From an uncultured Eubacteriales bacterium (GTDB taxonomy: Bacteria > Bacillota > Clostridia > Oscillospirales > Oscillospiraceae), in assembly GCA_959602365.1 (NCBI GenBank), contig CAUGSS010000060.1:1-9180 (forward strand): a DNA stretch of 9,180 nucleotides, in the 5' to 3' direction. The notes beneath the pieces are model-generated. The model made no database searches, was not told where the DNA came from, and was given only the letters and a program-made list of their open reading frames with translations. A program made the translations under genes and the position numbers. Positions 5,979 to 9,180 of this stretch are shown here, piece after piece. Within the stretch, counting starts at the first letter, position 1, and every line of letters begins with the position of its first letter.

Positions 5979-6016
5979 GCCTGTCCCCAAAGCCGCTTTC
6001 CGCGCCGGAGACAGGC
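5979..6016 (+). repeat. Inverted repeat before the germination operon ribosome binding site
   Basis: GCCTGTC (5979-5985) and GACAGGC (6010-6016) can form a 7-bp stem with a 24-base loop, ending five bases before the AGGAGG site (6022-6027). The region from 5796 to 6034 holds no gene that I can support. The stem could influence translation initiation of the first germination gene, but it may be incidental. Confidence 0.3.
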
Positions 6017-6034
6017 GGGAGAGGAGGAAGCGGG

Positions 6035-7492
6035 ATGCGGGTGCCCTTTCATCCCCGGGGGGCGGAGCTGCCCCAGCGGGCCGACGGCAAGGGGCTGGAG
6101 CAGGTCTTTGCCCAGGCGGAGGATTTTCAGCACAGGACGCTGAAGCTGCTGGAGGGGGGAGAGGTGGAGCTGTACTGGATCTACGGCATGGTGCGCAATG
6201 AGCGGCTCAATGACTATGTGATCCGGCCCCTGACCACCCTGCCCCTGGGCCGGGATCCGGCCAAGGCCATCACAATGGGCGGGGTTTGGACGGTGGTGGC
6301 CCAGCCCCCCAAGGACCTGGAGGAGGTTGCGGTGGCCCTGGCTGAGGGAAACTGTGCCCTTCAGGTGGGACGTACGCTGCTGCTCATCCCGGTGCCCACC
6401 GAGGAAAAGCGGGCGGTGACTCCGCCCGAGGATGAGCCCGCCCAGAAGGGGGCCAAAGATGCCTTTGTGGAGACGCTGCTCACCAATACCTCGCTGGTGC
6501 GCCGGCACATTCACACGTGGAGATTGGGTACCCGAAGTATTGTCGTGGGCCGGGAGGGGCGCATCAAGGTGCAGATCCTGTGGATTGAAGGGCTGACCAA
6601 TCCGGAGCTGGTGAAGCAGGCAACCCGGCGGGTGAAGCAGATGGACGTGGATGCGGTGCTGGACACTCAGACGCTGACCGATCATTTGACCGATGGGCAG
6701 CACACCCTGGTGCCGCTGGTACTGCTTACCCAGCGGCCGGATCGCTTCTGCCGGGGGTTGATGGAGGGGCGGGTCGGGGTGTTTTGCGACGGCATTGCCC
6801 AGGGGTGGCTGGTGCCCGGCACCGCCGCGCTGTTTCTCAGAGGGCCCCAGGATCGGGACAACCAGTGGCTCAGCTCCAGGGCGCTGCTCTTTGTGCGCTA
6901 CCTCTCGGTGGCGTTCAGCCTGATGCTGCCGGCGGGGTATATCTCTATGGCGGCGTTCCACTTCGGGCTGATGCCCACCGGCATGTCTGAAACCATCTCC
7001 GCCGCCCGGCAGAATGTCCCGGTCTCCCCGCCGCTGGAGGTGGTGCTGCTGCTCTTTGCCTTTGAAATACTGCAGGAGGCAGGAATGCGCATTCCCCAGC
7101 TCAACGGTCAGAGCGTCAGTATTATCGGTTCTCTGGTGGTGGGTCAGGCGGCGGTGGAGGCTAAGCTGCTCTCCCCCATGGTGGTGGTTGTGGTGGCTGC
7201 TGCCGGCATTGCGGGCTACACACTGCCCAGCCAGGACCTGGCCAACGCCCTGCGGGCGGTGCGGTTTCTGCTGGCGGTGCTGGCGGCCTTCGTGGGGCTG
7301 TTCGGGGTGGTGCTGGGCCTGGGATGGCTGTGCTGCCATCTCTCAGAGCTGGAGCCCCTGGGGGTGCCCTGGCTGGCTCCCTTTGCCCCGGATGTCCCCA
7401 AGTCCCCCTGCGACGTTACCCGCACCCCGGTGCGCCGGGCCAAGCTGCGGGAGGTATTTCTGCACCCCCAGGATAGGAGAAATCAGCGATGA
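6035..7492 (+). CDS. GerA-family spore germination protein, A subunit
   Basis: A 485-residue A subunit of a nutrient germinant receptor (GerAA/GerBA/GerKA family), located in the spore inner membrane, where A, B and C subunits sense nutrients and trigger germination. The N-terminal soluble domain (about 1-280) carries the family hallmark GAKDAFVETLLTNTSLVRRH (139-158), corresponding to the usual G-x-x-D-x-F-x-E-x-L-x-x-N-x-x-L-I-R-R block. The membrane domain has hydrophobic segments near 286-307, 335-350, 361-377, 381-399 and 408-432, and the conserved RIPQLNGQSVSIIGSLVVGQ (352-371) followed by AAVEA. Length is normal, perhaps slightly short. The start is set by AGGAGG (6022-6027), seven bases before the ATG. 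It overlaps the next gene by four bases (ATGA), so translation is coupled. Which nutrient it senses cannot be read from sequence, so no paralogue symbol is given. Confidence 0.95.
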   Translation: MRVPFHPRGAELPQRADGKGLEQVFAQAEDFQHRTLKLLEGGEVELYWIYGMVRNERLNDYVIRPLTTLPLGRDPAKAITMGGVWTVVAQPPKDLEEVAVALAEGNCALQVGRTLLLIPVPTEEKRAVTPPEDEPAQKGAKDAFVETLLTNTSLVRRHIHTWRLGTRSIVVGREGRIKVQILWIEGLTNPELVKQATRRVKQMDVDAVLDTQTLTDHLTDGQHTLVPLVLLTQRPDRFCRGLMEGRVGVFCDGIAQGWLVPGTAALFLRGPQDRDNQWLSSRALLFVRYLSVAFSLMLPAGYISMAAFHFGLMPTGMSETISAARQNVPVSPPLEVVLLLFAFEILQEAGMRIPQLNGQSVSIIGSLVVGQAAVEAKLLSPMVVVVVAAAGIAGYTLPSQDLANALRAVRFLLAVLAAFVGLFGVVLGLGWLCCHLSELEPLGVPWLAPFAPDVPKSPCDVTRTPVRRAKLREVFLHPQDRRNQR

Positions 7493-8109
7493 GACAGCGC
7501 AGGTTTTTGATCAGACTTCCGGCGGCGTTGACTGTATTGGCGTTTCTGCTGGTGCAGACCGGCTGCAGCGGGCTGCTGCCCCGGCAGACCGATGCAGCCG
7601 ATGAGGCCATTCTGCGGGTGGCTGCCCTGAGCCGGGCGGGGGAAGAGTTGACGCTGACGGCTATGACTACGGGCATCAAAACCGGCGAATCCTCTGAGCC
7701 GCCGGAGACCCTGGAGGGATCGGGGAAAAATTATGAGGAGGCGTGGAGGGATATAACGCAGCGGCGTGAGGCCTCGCTGGTCCACTGCACTGATTGGGTG
7801 GTAGAGGAGAACGCCTTTCAGGATCTGCTGGACGCCTGCCTCCGGGATCCGGAAGTGACCTATGCGGCCAAGGTATACCTGCTCCAGGATCAGACGGTGT
7901 CCGACTTTCTGGATGCCTTTGCGGAGGAGGAGACCGGCCCGGCCCGGTCCCTGGCCGATCTGGACCGGGCGATGGGGGATGCCGGAGTGACGCTGCTGGA
8001 GTGTTCCGCGCTGTTGGCGGAGGGGAAAAGCTGTGAGATTCCCGTTCTGAGAGCGGAGAATGGAAAGTTGAAGGTGACAGGAGAGGTGACGGTCGAAGAA
8101 TGGAGGTAA
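7489..8109 (+). CDS. Short GerAC-like germination lipoprotein
   Basis: A 206-residue putative lipoprotein. The N-terminus has a positively charged start (MRQRRFLIRL), a hydrophobic segment and the lipobox LVQTGC with the lipidated cysteine at C26. The region GSGKNYEEAWRDITQRREASLVHCTDWVVEEN, then DLLDACLRDPEV (about 78-124), resembles the N-terminal GerAC domain, where a helix, 'h-x-x-h-h-h-h-E/G-E' strand and 'R-D-P-E' segment follow one another. At 206 residues it is about half the usual 350-400 of a GerAC protein: it ends with CEIPVLRAENGKLKVTGEVTVEEW, which looks like the natural end of domain 1, so the C-terminal GerAC domain is absent and not merely interrupted. It sits between the A and B genes, has AGGAGA (7475-7480) eight bases ahead, and overlaps both neighbours. 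Family assignment rests on context plus motif likeness. Confidence 0.75.
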   Translation: MRQRRFLIRLPAALTVLAFLLVQTGCSGLLPRQTDAADEAILRVAALSRAGEELTLTAMTTGIKTGESSEPPETLEGSGKNYEEAWRDITQRREASLVHCTDWVVEENAFQDLLDACLRDPEVTYAAKVYLLQDQTVSDFLDAFAEEETGPARSLADLDRAMGDAGVTLLECSALLAEGKSCEIPVLRAENGKLKVTGEVTVEEWR

Positions 8110-9023
8110 AGGAGGCGGCGCGCCGCCCTCAGGGGTGGATGGCCGGAGCGGCAGTTTACGGAATTTTCGGTGCTCTGCTTCCCAGAATTGCGGCCTGTCC
8201 TCTGGGGTGGGCGGCGGCGCTGCTGGGCATGCTCCCCGCGGCTCTGCTTCCCCGCTGCAGCCTGCCCGGGCGCTGGCAGAAGACACTGCGGCTGATTCGC
8301 TGTGTCTGGGCACTGGAAGTTATGGCGTTAAGTCTGAGCCTGTGCGCCGAGGGGTTGGTGGAATATGACTACACCGGATGGAAGGCCTGGTGTCCGGCGC
8401 TGCTGATGCTGGTGCTGGGCTGGCGGGGAAGCTACCTCAGCTCCCTGGCGCTGGAGCGGCTGGGAAAGCTGATGTTCTGGCTGCTGGGGGGCATGGCGGT
8501 GGCGCTGTTTCTCCTCACAGTTCCCCGGGTAGAGCTTGGCCGACTGGCAGTACAAAGCTGGAGAGATGTGGCGGAGGCGGGGAACATTTTTCTGCTTACG
8601 GCCGGGGCGGCCTCCGCGCTGGTGCCCGCTGGAGGAAAAGTGCCCACACTGGCCAGTTCCTGTGCCGGAAGCATTGCTGCAGCGACCACAACCGGTGCGG
8701 AAGGGGCGGCTCTGGCGGCGATGTTGGACTACCCGTTTCTCACTTTGTGCAGCGCCGCCGCTTTCAATATGAGAATGAGCCCTTTTGGCAGCGCCATGTG
8801 GGCGCTGAGCCAGTGCGCGCTGCTGATCCATCTGCTGGCCTGGTTCCCCGGGGGGAAGTGGGTACAGCTGGGGGCCGCTGCCGCGGTGTTCCTGCTGACC
8901 TTTACCCTGCCCTGGCCGGATCATGCGGCCTATGTACTGCTGGCCTTTGGCGCGGCGGTGGGCTATTTGCCCATTCTCTGGAGCATGCTGCACAAGCGTT
9001 TGACCGGAGAGGACTATATTTAG
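8100..9023 (+). CDS. GerAB-like spore germination permease (short)
   Basis: A 307-residue, very hydrophobic protein with roughly nine to ten membrane segments (near 16-34, 36-52, 66-86, 97-115, 122-142, 160-176, 184-204, 209-224, 232-250, 256-270, 277-296). It matches the layout of GerAB proteins, the APC-superfamily-like subunit that is thought to bind the germinant. The segment ALERLGKLMFWLLGGMAVALFLLTVPRVELGRL (about 117-149) resembles the middle of GerAB proteins, where an R-h-x-x-h-h-F helix is followed by a P-x-h-x-L-x-x-L loop. It is about 50-60 residues shorter than usual. The start at 8100 overlaps the lipoprotein gene by ten bases; AGGAGAGG (8079-8086) is 13 bases away, rather far. 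An alternative start is ATG 8139 (Met14), which would give 294 residues. Low sequence conservation means the call leans on position in the operon. Confidence 0.75.
   Translation: MEVKEAARRPQGWMAGAAVYGIFGALLPRIAACPLGWAAALLGMLPAALLPRCSLPGRWQKTLRLIRCVWALEVMALSLSLCAEGLVEYDYTGWKAWCPALLMLVLGWRGSYLSSLALERLGKLMFWLLGGMAVALFLLTVPRVELGRLAVQSWRDVAEAGNIFLLTAGAASALVPAGGKVPTLASSCAGSIAAATTTGAEGAALAAMLDYPFLTLCSAAAFNMRMSPFGSAMWALSQCALLIHLLAWFPGGKWVQLGAAAAVFLLTFTLPWPDHAAYVLLAFGAAVGYLPILWSMLHKRLTGEDYI
8114..8127. repeat. Perfect palindrome at the permease gene start
   Basis: GGCGGCGCGCCGCC is its own reverse complement. It lies between the strong Shine-Dalgarno-like AAAGGAGG (8108-8115) and the in-frame ATG at 8139. 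It falls in coding sequence if the start is 8100. As RNA it could fold only poorly into a hairpin because there is no loop sequence of its own, unless the central pairs open. Confidence 0.5.
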
Positions 9024-9075
9024 TGCCTGAAAAGCGCTGAAATCCACAGGATATGGAGGGGTGGAAAGCGTTTCG
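9024..9075. other. Gap after the germination operon without a clear terminator
   Basis: Between the permease stop codon and the A-tracts I see no stem followed by a T-run. GAAAGCGTTTC (9065-9075) is only a weak four-pair hairpin, and CCTG/CAGG (9026-9050) is a short, loose pairing. Either the operon ends by a factor-dependent mechanism or it reads into the next unit. Confidence 0.4.
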
Positions 9076-9101
9076 AAAAAAAGCGAAAAAACTTGAAAAA
9101 A
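9076..9101 (+). promoter_or_regulatory. Phased A-tracts (UP-element/bend) upstream of a strong promoter
   Basis: Three A-tracts start at 9076 (seven A), 9086 (six A) and 9096 (six A), exactly ten bases apart, in an otherwise GC-rich genome. Helically phased A-tracts bend DNA, and A-rich DNA just upstream of -35 acts as an UP element for the RNA polymerase alpha subunit. They end four bases before the TTGACA at 9106. Confidence 0.75.
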
Positions 9102-9105
9102 GGAG

Positions 9106-9134
9106 TTGACAAAGCAGGAAAGTTATAGTATATT
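9106..9134 (+). promoter_or_regulatory. Strong sigma-A promoter, possibly of a stable RNA operon
   Basis: Perfect TTGACA (9106-9111), a 17-base spacer and TATATT (9129-9134; five of six). The predicted start is near 9141. The initial transcript contains TCAAG (9137-9141)/CTTGA (9146-9150), a small inverted repeat, then GC-rich DNA with no reading frame visible before the window ends. The combination of an A-rich upstream element, near-consensus promoter and AGTCAAGCTC-type start region resembles clostridial rRNA promoters. The downstream gene is outside the window, so its nature is inferred. Confidence 0.75.
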
Positions 9135-9180
9135 AGTCAAGCTCACTTGAGCGGGGCGCAAAAAGTTCCGGCCGGGCCCG

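Noticed and set aside
5870..7339. 489-codon minus-strand frame opposite the germination A gene
   Set aside because: Antisense shadow, rich in His, Gln, Pro and Arg, with no ribosome binding site; the plus strand encodes an unmistakable GerA protein.

Overview
This window is high-GC DNA (roughly 60% or more) with classic Gram-positive features: strong AGGAGG-type ribosome binding sites, intrinsic terminators, sigma-A-like promoters with 17-18 bp spacers, and a GerA-type spore germination operon. Together these suggest an endospore-forming Firmicute of the Clostridia. The GC content, the CTGTCATCCTGAGCGGAGCG-type repeat and the FAD-enzyme family fit the Oscillospiraceae best (Flavonifractor/Oscillibacter/Lawsonibacter-like gut anaerobes). 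The genus assignment is inference.

Layout, left to right. (1) 1-436, minus: 5' part of methionyl-tRNA synthetase (metG), with a good promoter at 502-530; its C-terminal part lies beyond the window. (2) 437-941: a 505-base divergent intergenic region with promoters for both flanking genes, a perfect DnaA box and several near-matches. (3) 942-2660, plus: a half-size exporter-type ABC transporter with fused membrane and ATPase domains, followed by a hairpin terminator. (4) 2735-3069: noncoding DNA made of a periodic head-repeat array, a long imperfect hairpin and inverted tail copies of a REP/MITE-like repeat, between two convergent genes. (5) 3070-3978, minus: a CPBP (CAAX/bacteriocin-processing type) intramembrane protease. 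(6) 3979-4278: a divergent promoter region with a perfect inverted repeat between the two promoters. (7) 4279-5664, plus: an FAD-dependent dehydrogenase with a ferredoxin-like cysteine cluster, closed by a textbook terminator at 5762-5795. (8) 6035-9023, plus: a three-gene, translationally overlapping germination operon in the order A subunit, short C-like lipoprotein, short B-like permease. (9) 9024-9180: phased A-tracts and a near-consensus promoter reading off the right edge, resembling a stable-RNA (possibly rRNA) promoter.

The genes are mostly separate transcription units. Only the three germination genes clearly work together, as subunits of one inner-membrane germinant receptor of the dormant spore. 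No convincing new defence or mobile system is visible. The most unusual points are the compact A-C-B germination operon with shortened C and B subunits, the cysteine cluster inside the FAD enzyme, and the repeat structure at 2753-3024.
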